This document shows, in pieces, positions 37,632 to 47,021 of a stretch of 64,000 nt of DNA (position 1 is the stretch's first letter; every line of letters begins with the position of its first letter). Below the pieces are notes generated by a model. It had not been told where the DNA came from. It did not search any database and was given only the letters and a program-made list of their open reading frames with translations. The stretch comes from Agrobacterium salinitolerans (lineage in GTDB: Bacteria; Pseudomonadota; Alphaproteobacteria; Rhizobiales; Rhizobiaceae), in the NCBI RefSeq assembly GCF_002008225.1, contig NZ_MRDH01000006.1, positions 434,001 to 498,000 on the forward strand, in the 5' to 3' direction. Made by a program: the position numbers and the translations under genes.

Positions 37632-38299
37632 CGGACACTCCTGCGGGGAAAGATGAGGTTGCCGCCCATGACAAGCACCTGCCTCAAGAGAATGGCCAGC
37701 ACGAGATAAATGACGGTGGAGACCATGTAGGCTTCAAAGGCGCGGAAAGTGCGCGACTGAATGAAGTTGGCCGCAAAAGTCAGGTCCTCGGCGGCGATCT
37801 GCGACACGACCGACGAGCCGAGCATGACGATTACCACCTGCGAAGATAGCGCTGGCCAGATGCGTTGCAGTGAGGGCACCAGCACCACATGCCGGAAGGT
37901 TTCGAAACGGGTCATGGCAAGGCTTGCCCCGGCCTCGAACTGGCCCTTGGGCGTCGCCTGAATGCCGGCACGGATGATCTCGCAGCTATAGGCTCCGAGA
38001 TTGACCACCATGGCGATATTGGCCGCGCTCAATTCCGACAGTTGCAGGCCAAGCGACGGCAGGCCGAAGAAGATAAAAAACAATTGTATGAGAAATGGCG
38101 TATTGCGAATGAGCTCTACATAGGTCGCAACCGGCGGCCTCAGCCATTTGGGGCCAAGCGCGCGTACCCAGGCGCAGAATATGCCGAGCGCGATGCCAAG
38201 AACGCCGCCGACGGCGATCAATTCCAGCGTGATGGCAATGCCCTTGGCGATCTGCGGGTAATAATCGAGAAGCCATCCAAAATCGAATGTATATTTCAC
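37628..38299 (-). CDS. Polar amino acid ABC transporter permease (first)
   Basis: A 223-residue HisQ-type permease. The motif VELIRNTPFLIQLFFIFFG and the EAA loop containing GIQATPKGQFEAGASLAMTR are clear. About five membrane helices; a short Arg-rich C-terminus (FPRRSVR). It lies 80 bases after the binding-protein gene in the same operon. Confidence 0.93.
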   Translation of the reverse strand: MKYTFDFGWLLDYYPQIAKGIAITLELIAVGGVLGIALGIFCAWVRALGPKWLRPPVATYVELIRNTPFLIQLFFIFFGLPSLGLQLSELSAANIAMVVNLGAYSCEIIRAGIQATPKGQFEAGASLAMTRFETFRHVVLVPSLQRIWPALSSQVVIVMLGSSVVSQIAAEDLTFAANFIQSRTFRAFEAYMVSTVIYLVLAILLRQVLVMGGNLIFPRRSVR

Positions 38300-38379
38300 C
38301 CGATATTTCCTTTCGGGGAGGACAAACCATGCGCCGGGCCGCGATTAGGCACGGCCGGCGCATGGATTTGCCAGGTTGG

Positions 38380-39165
38380 TCAGAGATCCTTCGGAAGATC
38401 GGTTTTCAGCCATTTCTGCGCGATCGTGTTCAACGAACCATCGGTCTTTGCAGTCGCAATGATGGCGTTGACCTTTTCCAGAAGCGCCGGCTGTTCCTTG
38501 TTCAGGCCGATATAGCAGGGGGAATTCTTGATCAGGAACTTCAGTTCGGGGCGCTTAGGCGGATTCTTCGCAAGAATGGCGGCGGCGACGACATTGCCGG
38601 TGGCCACGGCTTCCACCTGGCCAGCGAGGAAGGCGGAGATCGTGCCGTTATTGTCCTCATAACGCTTGATGGTCGTATCGGCCGGCGCAACCTTGGTCAG
38701 CTCCAGATCCTCGACAGCGCCACGGGTAACGCCGATGGTCTTGCCGGCTAAATCTTCCGCCTTGGTGACGGCAACCGAATCCGGTGCAAAGACGCCGTTG
38801 AAGAAGGGCGCATAGGCGGTCGAGAAGTCGATGACCTTTTCACGGTCCGGGTTCTTGCCGAGGCTAGAGATGACGAGATCGACCTTGTTGGTCTGCAGAT
38901 AGGGAACACGGTTGGCGCTGGTGACCGGCACCAGCTCGACCTTCACGCCAAGCTTCTCGCCGATCAGATTGGCGACATCAATATCGTAACCCTGCGGCGC
39001 CATATCCGTGCCGACGCTGCCGAAGGGCGGGAAATCCTGCGGAACCGCAACGCGGATCGTGCCGCGGGACGTGATATCACCGAGCGCATCGGCAAAGGCT
39101 GCCGGCGAAAAACCGAGTGTTGCGGAAATTGCGGCGATGGCAAGCAATGAACGTCTGGAAAACAT
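38380..39165 (-). CDS. Polar amino acid ABC transporter substrate-binding protein
   Basis: A 261-residue periplasmic protein with a Sec signal peptide (RRSLLAIAAISATLGFSPAAFA). The mature protein starts DALGDITSRGTIRVAVPQDFP and continues with GYDIDVANLIGEKLGVKVELV, DLVISSLGKNPDREK and a conserved FAPDSVAVTK-GVTRGAVEDL half. This is the type II fold of the HisJ/GlnH family, suggesting a polar amino acid or a small derivative; the ligand cannot be read from sequence. A GGAG site precedes the ATG, six bases after the GntR stop. Confidence 0.93.
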   Translation of the reverse strand: MFSRRSLLAIAAISATLGFSPAAFADALGDITSRGTIRVAVPQDFPPFGSVGTDMAPQGYDIDVANLIGEKLGVKVELVPVTSANRVPYLQTNKVDLVISSLGKNPDREKVIDFSTAYAPFFNGVFAPDSVAVTKAEDLAGKTIGVTRGAVEDLELTKVAPADTTIKRYEDNNGTISAFLAGQVEAVATGNVVAAAILAKNPPKRPELKFLIKNSPCYIGLNKEQPALLEKVNAIIATAKTDGSLNTIAQKWLKTDLPKDL

Positions 39166-39171
39166 TGGGAA

Positions 39172-39882
39172 TTACTCCTTGAGGCTTGAGGAAAGGGGCT
39201 GCATTGAAAGGGAATTGCGAAGCTCGTAGAGCGGGTCCGGCCTGCGGGTGAGATCGAGACCCGTTTCAACTTCGTCGAGATGGCGGATGGCGAGTTCGGC
39301 GGCGCCATGAAAATCGGCTGCCTTGATCGCTTCGAAGATACGGCAATGTCCGTCGTGCGACTGCTGCGCATGGAAATCGGACTGGTAGAGCATGGAGATG
39401 AGGATGGTTCTGGCGGTCAGGTCGCGCAGCGTTTCGACGATGATATCGTTTCCGGCGATTTCGGCGATACGGATGTGAAAATCACCCATCAGGCAGGTCA
39501 GGCGCTGGCGATCGCCTTTGGCAATCGCCGCCTTCTCCTCATCGAGATGATTGGCGAGGATTGCGATGCCTTGCGCGCTGACGCCGGAAAGATTGCGCAA
39601 CAGTCCATATTCTATGATTCGCCGCGCCTCATAGACCTTGATGGATTCTTCGGCAGAAGGCTCCACCACGAACCAGCCGCGGCGCGGACTGACGGTGACG
39701 ATGCCACGCGTCTCCAGCCGCATCATCGCCTCGCGGATGCGCGTGCGTGACACGCCGAAAAGGCTGGCGAGCTGGTTCTCGCTGAGGCGGGTGCCCGGGC
39801 GGATGCGCGCGGAAAGAATGCCGGAGATGATGGCGTCTTCCACCGCGCTCTGGGCGCTTTCTGATGTATGGCTATCTTGCAT
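39172..39882 (-). CDS. GntR family regulator (FCD domain) of the adjacent ABC transporter
   Basis: A 236-residue regulator. The winged helix is in residues about 12-80 (AIISGILSARIRPGTRLSENQLASLF, given in part: RIRPGTRLSEN, FGVSRTRIREAMMRLETRG). The FCD ligand domain follows with metal-type residues (CLMGDFHIRIAEIAGN, SHDGHCRIFEAIKAAD, ELAIRHLDEVE). It opens the transporter operon. The only in-frame ATG near the expected start (39880-39882) lies inside a perfect inverted repeat and lacks a ribosome binding site. A downstream non-ATG start near codon 14 is possible. Confidence 0.87.
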   Translation of the reverse strand: MQDSHTSESAQSAVEDAIISGILSARIRPGTRLSENQLASLFGVSRTRIREAMMRLETRGIVTVSPRRGWFVVEPSAEESIKVYEARRIIEYGLLRNLSGVSAQGIAILANHLDEEKAAIAKGDRQRLTCLMGDFHIRIAEIAGNDIIVETLRDLTARTILISMLYQSDFHAQQSHDGHCRIFEAIKAADFHGAAELAIRHLDEVETGLDLTRRPDPLYELRNSLSMQPLSSSLKE

Positions 39883-39889
39883 ACAAGAT
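39874..39889. promoter_or_regulatory. Operator-like inverted repeat over the GntR start codon
   Basis: ATCTTG-CATA-CAAGAT, a perfect six-base inverted repeat with a four-base spacer. On the minus strand it reads ATCTTGTATGCAAGAT and includes the predicted ATG. Spacing fits FCD-type GntR operators, so it is a good candidate for autoregulation. Confidence 0.5.
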
Positions 39890-39986
39890 TGAAAGCAAGA
39901 GGTGTGCCAGATGGAAATTTATGGGCCGGGAGACCTCCGGTGGTCAGCCGTTTGCCGTCCTAACGATCAAATGCAGTAAAATCGCC

Positions 39987-40037
39987 CCCTCTCCTGCCTG
40001 CATCGGCGGCAGGACATAAGCCGGTGGAGCGAGAGGG
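39987..40037 (-). terminator. Possible terminator after lpxB
   Basis: Outer arms CCCTCTC (39987-39993) and GAGAGGG (40031-40037) enclose an inner stem CTGCC/GGCAG (39994-39998, 40008-40012). On the minus strand the structure is followed by GATTTTACTG. Compound and with only four T, so weak. Confidence 0.35.
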
Positions 40038-40043
40038 CTATGA

Positions 40044-41228
40044 TTATTGTGAGGGACGAGTTTTGCTCTTCAGGACATCCAGAAGAATGCGCGCGCCGGT
40101 TTCCCCCGGCGGCACATCCGTGTGCAAGCGTTGCTGTACAAGTGCATAACCTTCGAGCATCGCCTGCCGCTCGGTGGTGTCGGAAGACAGACGCTCTGCC
40201 CAGCGCAGCATCGAACCTGCCCTTACCACCTCGTTGAAATATTCCGGCACGACGGCGTAATCAGCAATCAGGTTCGGCAGCGCGCCCGTCCACGTCTTGA
40301 CACGCTTGCTCAGCATGGTGAAAATCCAGTCGGTCTTGTAGACCGAGATGGTCGGCACGCCCGCGAGCGCGAGTTCCAGAATGACCGTGCCGGAAGCGGC
40401 TATGGCCGCATCGGCTTCAGCAAACGCATTCCATTTGAAGGCGGAATCGATACCGATTTCGGGCCTGATATCCTCCGGCCACGACGCTGCCAGTTCGCGA
40501 ATGCGTTTTTCCTGACGCGGTACAGTGGGCAACAGGAACCGCGTCGGACCGTTGCGCTCGACAAAAGCTCTCGCCGCCGCCTGAAACGGCTCCATCAGCC
40601 GCGTCGTTTCAGTGGAACGAGACCCTGGCAGGAGAAGAATGGCCTTCGGTTCGCCATCCGCCGGCAGAGAGCGTTCCGCTCGCTTCTGTCGCACTGACAG
40701 CACATCGGGGTCGACGCTCAGTCGATGACCGACAAAACTTGTCGGCGGGCCGCCGAGACGGCGCATTGCTTCCGGCTCGAAGGGCAGAAGAGCCAGCACA
40801 TGATCGACATAGGAGAGCATCGCGGTGGCGCGATATTCCTTCCAGGCCCAGACACTGGGGCAGACGTAATTGACGACCGGCAGATGCGGTAATTGTTTGC
40901 GGACTTTTTTCGCAACGCGATGGGTGAAATCCGGGCTGTCGATGATCAGCAGAATATCGGGCTTTGCGGCAGCGATTGCCTGAGCGGTCTGGTTGATCCG
41001 CGCAATGAGCTTCGGCAGTTTTTTCAGAACCTGCGTGAAGCCCATGATGGAGAGCTCGGAATAGTCGAACAGGGAAACCAGTCCCTGCGCTTCCAGCGTT
41101 TCGCCGCCCACACCCACCAGCTCGACAGGCCCCGCATACTGGGCCTTGAGCGAGCGAATCAGATCCGCGCCTAAAAGATCGCCGGATACCTCCCCGGCTA
41201 TGACCGCCACTTTTAATGCCGCCGTCAT
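40044..41228 (-). CDS. lpxB: Lipid-A-disaccharide synthase
   Basis: A 394-residue GT-B glycosyltransferase joining UDP-2,3-diacylglucosamine and lipid X. The N-terminal VIAGEVSGDLLGADLIRSLK and the later YVCPSVWAWKEYRATAM, LPFEPEAMRR, LLPGSRSTETTRLMEPF and SGTVILELALAGVPTISVYK are diagnostic. It starts five bases after the lpxI stop and closes the rpsB-to-lpxB supercluster. Confidence 0.97.
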   Translation of the reverse strand: MTAALKVAVIAGEVSGDLLGADLIRSLKAQYAGPVELVGVGGETLEAQGLVSLFDYSELSIMGFTQVLKKLPKLIARINQTAQAIAAAKPDILLIIDSPDFTHRVAKKVRKQLPHLPVVNYVCPSVWAWKEYRATAMLSYVDHVLALLPFEPEAMRRLGGPPTSFVGHRLSVDPDVLSVRQKRAERSLPADGEPKAILLLPGSRSTETTRLMEPFQAAARAFVERNGPTRFLLPTVPRQEKRIRELAASWPEDIRPEIGIDSAFKWNAFAEADAAIAASGTVILELALAGVPTISVYKTDWIFTMLSKRVKTWTGALPNLIADYAVVPEYFNEVVRAGSMLRWAERLSSDTTERQAMLEGYALVQQRLHTDVPPGETGARILLDVLKSKTRPSQ

Positions 41229-41232
41229 CCGA

Positions 41233-42105
41233 TCAGGCCTCCCCCATCATATCGCCGCCAAGTGACGTATCGATGCCGCAGACGAATATGCCCGCCTCAT
41301 CGGCCGCTTTCAACATCGCCTCGCGATCGAGTACCAGCGCCCGCCCGGCTTCGACGGCGATACCTGCCAGCCCGGCCATTCGCGCATTCTCCACCGTTTC
41401 CACACCGATTGTCGGCAGGTCAGCGCGCACATCCTGCTGCGGCTTGCACAGCTTTACGAGCACGCCCTTGCGGCGCGGGGATATCCGTCCCTCCGCACGC
41501 AATGCCGCGACGCGCGCCAGCATGGCATCCGTTCCCTCAACGCCTTCCAGCGCGACGATACGGCCACCGACGGCGACCGCGCCCTGCCCCACATCGAGCT
41601 TGCCAAGCGCGAGCGCAGCCTCAGCCGCCTTGCGTATATCTCGCAGATCATCCTCGGCAGGTTTTTGCGTACCGAAAGGGCCTATCGCGGCCAGCAGGCC
41701 GGGTGCGATTTCGTGGGCACCGATGACTTTTGCGCCAAGCGTGCCGATGATCTTGATAACCATCTGAAGAACGGCGTCGTCGCCGCTCGACAGCAGCGTC
41801 CTGACAATCGAAGGCAGTTTGAGCAGGATGCCGAGTGTGGGTCGAATCTCGCGCCATTCCGGACGCCGCGCCACGGCGCCGGATAGCACGACACGGTCTA
41901 CCCGGTTTTCACGCAGCAGACGGCCAAGCCCGGCGACATCGCCGACACTGATCACGGCATTGTCGAAGCCGCTCCAGTCGAAACGGGAATCATCGCGCAG
42001 GCGCACGATGAAAGGGTTCTCGCCCATCTCACGGGCGGCGGCCGCCACATATAGCGGCAGCTGGCCGCTGCCGGCCACAATGGCGAGACGCCCGCCGCCT
42101 GTCAC
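41233..42105 (-). CDS. lpxI: UDP-2,3-diacylglucosamine pyrophosphatase, LpxI family
   Basis: A 290-residue protein starting GGGRLAIVAGSGQLPLYVAAAA, with DVAGLGRLLRENRVDRVVLSGA, GAHEIAPGLLAAIGPFG and GQGAVAVGGRIVALEGVEGTDAML, the defining segments of LpxI (formerly DUF1009). LpxI hydrolyses UDP-2,3-diacylglucosamine to lipid X in alphaproteobacteria that lack LpxH. It lies between lpxA and lpxB, exactly where that step is needed. Confidence 0.95.
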   Translation of the reverse strand: MTGGGRLAIVAGSGQLPLYVAAAAREMGENPFIVRLRDDSRFDWSGFDNAVISVGDVAGLGRLLRENRVDRVVLSGAVARRPEWREIRPTLGILLKLPSIVRTLLSSGDDAVLQMVIKIIGTLGAKVIGAHEIAPGLLAAIGPFGTQKPAEDDLRDIRKAAEAALALGKLDVGQGAVAVGGRIVALEGVEGTDAMLARVAALRAEGRISPRRKGVLVKLCKPQQDVRADLPTIGVETVENARMAGLAGIAVEAGRALVLDREAMLKAADEAGIFVCGIDTSLGGDMMGEA

Positions 42106-42108
42106 GGC

Positions 42109-42924
42109 TCACTTGCCCCGGTTGGGCGAGGAGATTGCGCGGTCGCTATCCGCACCGATGAAATCGATGACTTCAAGCGCCTGCGGGCAATCCAGATAGT
42201 CGTTACGGTCAATGGCTGCGGCATTGCCGCGGATCGTGCCTTCGGCCTCGAAAATCGCCTTGTAGACGCGTCTGACCTTGTGGATATCGGCGCGCTCAAT
42301 GCCGGCGCGGGTCATGCCGACGACGTTCAGACCGCCAAGGATGCCGGGATTGCCATTCAGCATGCCATAAGGAATGACATCGTAGTTGACCGCCGACAGT
42401 CCGCCGATGAAGGCCTGGCGGCCGATGCGCGTGAACTGGTGCACGGCGCAGCCGCCGCCCAGAATCGCGCGGTCCTCGATGGTGACATGGCCCGCCAGCA
42501 TCACATTGTTCGACAGGATGATATGGCTACCGAGGCGGCAATCATGCGCCACATGCGAATTGGCGAGGAAAAGATTATCGTCGCCGATAACGGTCTTGCC
42601 GCTGCCATCGGAACTGCCGGCGTTCATCGTTACGCCCTCACGCATGATGCAGCGCTCACCGATCTCGAGCGTCGTTTCCGAACCGTCGTGGCGAACCGCC
42701 TGCGGCGCGCCGCCGATGACCGCCATGGGATGGACAACCGAGCCACGGCCGATCACGGTCAGGCCGGAAACAACGGCGTGATTGTGCAGCTGGACATCGT
42801 CATGCAGCGTGACTTTTGCACCGACATAGCTCAGCGCACCGATGACGACGTTTTCACCGATCACCGCACCGTCTTCGATCACGGCGCTCGGATGAATTCT
42901 GGCCGAGGCGGCGATCGTGCTCAT
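42109..42924 (-). CDS. lpxA: UDP-N-acetylglucosamine acyltransferase
   Basis: A 271-residue left-handed beta-helix enzyme catalysing the first step of lipid A synthesis. It has hexapeptide repeats through residues about 8-180 ([55 protein letters not shown] with the catalytic-type His) and the LpxA C-terminal helical domain. It overlaps fabZ by four bases. Confidence 0.97.
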   Translation of the reverse strand: MSTIAASARIHPSAVIEDGAVIGENVVIGALSYVGAKVTLHDDVQLHNHAVVSGLTVIGRGSVVHPMAVIGGAPQAVRHDGSETTLEIGERCIMREGVTMNAGSSDGSGKTVIGDDNLFLANSHVAHDCRLGSHIILSNNVMLAGHVTIEDRAILGGGCAVHQFTRIGRQAFIGGLSAVNYDVIPYGMLNGNPGILGGLNVVGMTRAGIERADIHKVRRVYKAIFEAEGTIRGNAAAIDRNDYLDCPQALEVIDFIGADSDRAISSPNRGK

Positions 42925-43388
42925 TGCTGATCCTCGGGGATCATCATGGCGCCGACATCAGCCTCCGCCACCAGCGCGCCGTCCACCTTCGCTTCGCAAT
43001 GGAATTTGAAGACATTGCCGCGCTGGCGCTGCTTGACGACGTGAATTTCCAGACGATCGCCGGGGACCACGGGTTTGCGGAAACGCGCATTGTCGATTGT
43101 CATGAAATAGACTAGGTGACCGCCCTCACCCTGGCTGCGAGCACAGATCGCACCCGCCGTCTGGGCCATGGCCTCAACGATCAGAACGCCGGGCATGATC
43201 GGCCGGTCCGGGAAATGACCGGTGAAATGCGGTTCGTTGACAGTGACGTTCTTGATGCCGATCGCCGAATTGTTACCATCGATCTCAATGATCTTGTCGA
43301 TCAGCAGGAACGGGTAACGATGCGGCAGAAGCTTCATGACTTCCAGAATGTCAGCCGCGCCGAGCGCCGTCTTCGTTTCTTCAGTCAT
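42921..43388 (-). CDS. fabZ: 3-hydroxyacyl-ACP dehydratase FabZ
   Basis: A 155-residue hot-dog-fold dehydratase from the ATG at 43386-43388 ([20 protein letters not shown]). The [14 protein letters not shown] segment with the catalytic His, [20 protein letters not shown] with the Glu, and [15 protein letters not shown] identify it. It supplies unsaturated acyl-ACP for fatty acid synthesis and competes with LpxA/LpxD for 3-hydroxyacyl-ACP. It overlaps lpxD by eight bases. Confidence 0.97.
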   Translation of the reverse strand: MTEETKTALGAADILEVMKLLPHRYPFLLIDKIIEIDGNNSAIGIKNVTVNEPHFTGHFPDRPIMPGVLIVEAMAQTAGAICARSQGEGGHLVYFMTIDNARFRKPVVPGDRLEIHVVKQRQRGNVFKFHCEAKVDGALVAEADVGAMMIPEDQQ

Positions 43389-44448
43389 TTTTTTTCTCTC
43401 CTGTTTTTTTATCACGCCCTTCAGCGCGCGCCAGAATTTCGGCCATGTCGCGCAGGAAATATTTCATCGGACGCGCAGGCGTGCCGCCATAACGGGCGCC
43501 TGCCGGCACGTCCGCCACAACACCGCTCATCGCCGCGATCTGTACGCCGTCGCCAATGTTGATATGGCCATTGATTCCGGCCGCACCGCCAATCATCACA
43601 CCGTCGCCTATGCGGGTGCTGCCCGCGATGCCAACCTTGCTGACGATGCCGCAATGGCGGCCGATGCGCACGTTGTGGCCGATCTGGACCTGATTGTCGA
43701 TCTTGGTGCCTTCGCCGATGACCGTGTCATCCATGGTGCCGCGATCAATCGTGGTGTTGGCGCCAATCTCGACATTGTCCTGAATGATGACCCGGCCGAT
43801 CTGCACGATCTTCAGCATGCCGCGCGGACCGGGCGCATAACCGAAACCATCCTGACCGATGCGCGCGCCGTTATGGATAATCACATTATTACCAATGAGG
43901 GCCGCAAGAACGCTTGCGCCGCCGGCAATGGTGCAATCGCGCCCGATCTGCACATCCTGCCCGATGATGACGCCGGGACCGATGCGCGTACCCGCGCCAA
44001 TATGGGCGCCAGCTCCAATCACGGCGAGCGACTCGACGATGACGCCCGCCTCCAGCTTCGCGGATGGATCGACATGCGCAGCATGGGAAATTTCAGCGTC
44101 CATACGCGCAATCGGACCAGGACGCATGGCGGAAGGATGCAGCAAGGCACCAACCTGCGCAAACAGCGTGTGCGGGTTTTTCGATATCAGCGCAGGGGTG
44201 TGAGACGGAAGCATGTCCACAAGTGCGGCGTCACAAATGACGGCGCCAGCGTCGCAGGTCTGCAGCTCGTCGCGGTTCTTGCGCGAAAGAATATAGCAGA
44301 GCTGATCGGGTTTTGCCCGGTACACCGGCGCGACGGAGCGAATGATCCGCTCTCCCGCTGCGTCATCAGACAGTTCCGCCCCAAGACGGTCTGCGATATC
44401 TTTCAATCGCAGTCCCTCGTGGGGCGGAAAAAAGGCGTTGTATTCCAT
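43381..44448 (-). CDS. lpxD: UDP-3-O-(3-hydroxyacyl)glucosamine N-acyltransferase
   Basis: A 355-residue protein with an N-terminal uridine-binding domain ([20 protein letters not shown]) and a hexapeptide-repeat beta-helix ([19 protein letters not shown] through [20 protein letters not shown], with the catalytic His near IGHNVRIG). It ends with a basic helical tail ([13 protein letters not shown]). It performs the third step of lipid A synthesis. It follows bamA by 49 bases. Confidence 0.97.
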   Translation of the reverse strand: MEYNAFFPPHEGLRLKDIADRLGAELSDDAAGERIIRSVAPVYRAKPDQLCYILSRKNRDELQTCDAGAVICDAALVDMLPSHTPALISKNPHTLFAQVGALLHPSAMRPGPIARMDAEISHAAHVDPSAKLEAGVIVESLAVIGAGAHIGAGTRIGPGVIIGQDVQIGRDCTIAGGASVLAALIGNNVIIHNGARIGQDGFGYAPGPRGMLKIVQIGRVIIQDNVEIGANTTIDRGTMDDTVIGEGTKIDNQVQIGHNVRIGRHCGIVSKVGIAGSTRIGDGVMIGGAAGINGHINIGDGVQIAAMSGVVADVPAGARYGGTPARPMKYFLRDMAEILARAEGRDKKTGEKKND

Positions 44449-44497
44449 CAGCCGGAAACTCCAGAACGTTCAAAGTTGCAGTTCTGGACTGCCGATA

Positions 44498-46822
44498 TCA
44501 GAAAGTGTTGGACATGCCAAACCGGAAACGCTGTTCCTCGTCGTAGTCTTCCTTGGCGAAAGGCACGGCGTAGTCGACACGGATCGGACCGAAAGGCGAC
44601 GCCCACATCACACCCACGCCGGCGGATGCGCGGATGGAGTTGTCGTCCTTCACACCTGCGCTGTTGGCAACCTTGTTGCCATACAGCGTGCCTGCATCCA
44701 CGAAGCCAGCAAGGCGCAGGCCGAAATCTTCCGGAACGCCAGGCATCGGAGCCGAGACTTCAGCGGAAGCGGCGAAATAGGTCGTGCCGCCGATGGAGTC
44801 GGAGCCGATGCGCGGACCGATACCATCGTTCTTGAAGCCCCGAACCTGACGACCGCCGAACTTGAACTGATCGAACACAAGCAGATTGTCGCCTGTCGGC
44901 ACCACGTGACCGGCCTGGCCGGTCAGAGAGCCGATGACATCGTACTCATCGGAAAGCGTGTAGAAGAAGCGAGCCTTGGCGTAAATCTTGTAATATTCGG
45001 AATCGCCGCCGAGACCTGCAAATTCGTTCGTCAGAGCAGCCTGCCAGCCTTCGCGCGGCATGTTGCGGTCATCGAGCGTATTGTAGTTCAGCGTGTTCGA
45101 AATGATGGACTGCGTCCAGTCACCGCCACGGATCAGGTCCTTGTAGGGAGCGGCAAGGTTGCTGCCGGTTTCCCAGTCGCCTTCGCCGTCATAATTGAGC
45201 TGCTTGTAGGTGTACTTGAACGTCGTTGAGAGGTCTTCGGTGATCGGCGCGGTCACGCGCAGCGAGAAGCCCTGCTCGTCGTAGTCATAATAGTCTTCGC
45301 TGCGGCTCTGGCTCTTGAACAGGTCGAAACCTGCTGCCAGACGGTAGCCGAGGAAATAAGGCTCCGTGAAGGACAGCGTATAGCTGCGCGCATCATCTTC
45401 ACCCGCACCGGCGGCGAGACGGATGTATTGGCCGCGACCGAGGAAGTTCTTTTCTTCGATGGAAGCTTCGAGCAGAACGCCGTCGTTCTGCGAGTAGCCC
45501 GCGCCGATACCAAACGAACCCGTCGACTGATCTTCAACGTCAACCACGATCACGACACGGTCAGGCGCGCTGCCGCCGGCGGTCGAAATATTGACTTTGG
45601 AGAAGTAACCCAGCGCTTCGAGACGACGCTTCGCAGCGGTGATGACTGTCTGGTTGAACGCATCGCCTTCGGAAATATCGAATTCGCGACGGATGACATA
45701 GTCACGCGTGCGGGTGTTGCCACGGATTTCGATACGTTCGACGTAAGCGCGCTCACCCTGGTCGACGATATAGGTCACACCGATGGTATTGCCCGCCATG
45801 TCGCGGTCACCACGCGGGGTTACGCGGGCGAAGGGATAGCCTTCGCCGGCCACGCGCTTGGAAATCGCCTCCATGCTCTGCTGAACTTCCTTGGCGCTGT
45901 AGCTTGCACCCTGGCGGGTTTCAACGAGACCCTGCAATTCCGCACCATCAACACCCGGAACGGTCGATTCGACAACGACGTTGCCGAAATCATATTTCTT
46001 GCCTTCATCGACCGTGATCGAGATGGTGTATTCGTTCTTGGATTCGTCCAGCACCGCGTCAGACGATACGACCCGGAAGTCGGCATAACCGCGGTTATAG
46101 TAGAACTGGCGCAGCGCCTCTTCGTCGGCGCGCAGCTTGTCCTCGTTATAAACGTCCTTACGCGTCAGGAAGGACAGCATGTTGGACTTCTTGGTATTGA
46201 TGACAGCGGCCAGACGACCATCGCTATAGGCATTGTTGCCGACGAAATCGATGCGACCGATCTTCGTGCGCTCGCCTTCATTGATGACGAAAGCAATGTT
46301 CACCCGGCCCTGACCGACGGAAACGGTCTGCGTGGTGATTTCGACATCGCTGCGGCCAATGGCTGCGTAAGCTTCCTTGATACGAGCGATATCCGCCGTC
46401 ACGATTGCCTGATTGAACGGACCCATCGACTGGGTCTGCACGATGCCGGCGAGCTTGTCGTCCTTGATCTTGCGGTTGCCGTTGAAGACCACCTGATTGA
46501 CCAGCTGGTTCTCGTCGACCGTCACGACCAGCGTACTGCCGGAAACGCGCATGGAGACATTCGAGAAATAACCTGTGGCGTAAAGACGCTTCACCGATTC
46601 ATCGATGTCCGAATTGGAAAAGTTCTTACCCGGCGCAATGGTGATGTTGGAACGCACGGAGTCCGCGCCCGACCTTTCGGCCCCGCGAACATCGATCCTG
46701 CTGATGACGGCTGCATGTGCAACGCCAACAGAGGCAAGCACACCAAGGCCCGCAACCGAAGAAACACCGGCAGACAGAGCAACCGCCGACACAGCGTTCA
46801 AAAATCTTGAACCAGCCTTCAT
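44498..46822 (-). CDS. bamA: Outer membrane protein assembly factor BamA
   Basis: A 774-residue outer-membrane protein with a signal peptide (AVALSAGVSSVAGLGVLASVGVAHA, here in part: GVLASVGVAHA), five POTRA domains (about residues 38-430: VISRIDVRGAERSGADSVRS, VNQVVFNGNRKIKDDKLAG, GRIDFVGNNAYSDGRLAAV, and so on) and a 16-strand barrel. The loop-6 motif FGGRQVRGFKNDGIG and the terminal aromatic (SNTF) are both present. BamA inserts beta-barrel proteins into the outer membrane. A 199-base gap precedes it after rseP. Confidence 0.97.
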   Translation of the reverse strand: MKAGSRFLNAVSAVALSAGVSSVAGLGVLASVGVAHAAVISRIDVRGAERSGADSVRSNITIAPGKNFSNSDIDESVKRLYATGYFSNVSMRVSGSTLVVTVDENQLVNQVVFNGNRKIKDDKLAGIVQTQSMGPFNQAIVTADIARIKEAYAAIGRSDVEITTQTVSVGQGRVNIAFVINEGERTKIGRIDFVGNNAYSDGRLAAVINTKKSNMLSFLTRKDVYNEDKLRADEEALRQFYYNRGYADFRVVSSDAVLDESKNEYTISITVDEGKKYDFGNVVVESTVPGVDGAELQGLVETRQGASYSAKEVQQSMEAISKRVAGEGYPFARVTPRGDRDMAGNTIGVTYIVDQGERAYVERIEIRGNTRTRDYVIRREFDISEGDAFNQTVITAAKRRLEALGYFSKVNISTAGGSAPDRVVIVVDVEDQSTGSFGIGAGYSQNDGVLLEASIEEKNFLGRGQYIRLAAGAGEDDARSYTLSFTEPYFLGYRLAAGFDLFKSQSRSEDYYDYDEQGFSLRVTAPITEDLSTTFKYTYKQLNYDGEGDWETGSNLAAPYKDLIRGGDWTQSIISNTLNYNTLDDRNMPREGWQAALTNEFAGLGGDSEYYKIYAKARFFYTLSDEYDVIGSLTGQAGHVVPTGDNLLVFDQFKFGGRQVRGFKNDGIGPRIGSDSIGGTTYFAASAEVSAPMPGVPEDFGLRLAGFVDAGTLYGNKVANSAGVKDDNSIRASAGVGVMWASPFGPIRVDYAVPFAKEDYDEEQRFRFGMSNTF

Positions 46823-47021
46823 TTCAATTCTTACCTTTTTACGTTGTCCCTCAGCGGGCGGAACCCGACTCCGGCCATGTGCGTCGTTTTACCTGCTTTT
46901 CCCCTACAAGCAAGCGTGAACGTTAAATTCTGTTTACTTCGTGCTTCAGAGTGGCTCATTCGCCACTTCGGCATATAAACACGGTAAACAAGTCACTAAC
47001 AAAACCGTTAAAACACAATCA

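Noticed and set aside
43336-46810. Long plus-strand frames opposite lpxD and bamA
   Set aside because: Antisense to complete, motif-bearing genes; no ribosome binding sites or family features.
46823-47021. GTGGC-TCATT-CGCCAC as a terminator between rseP and bamA
   Set aside because: Stem of five to six pairs without a T run; it would also interrupt a conserved operon.
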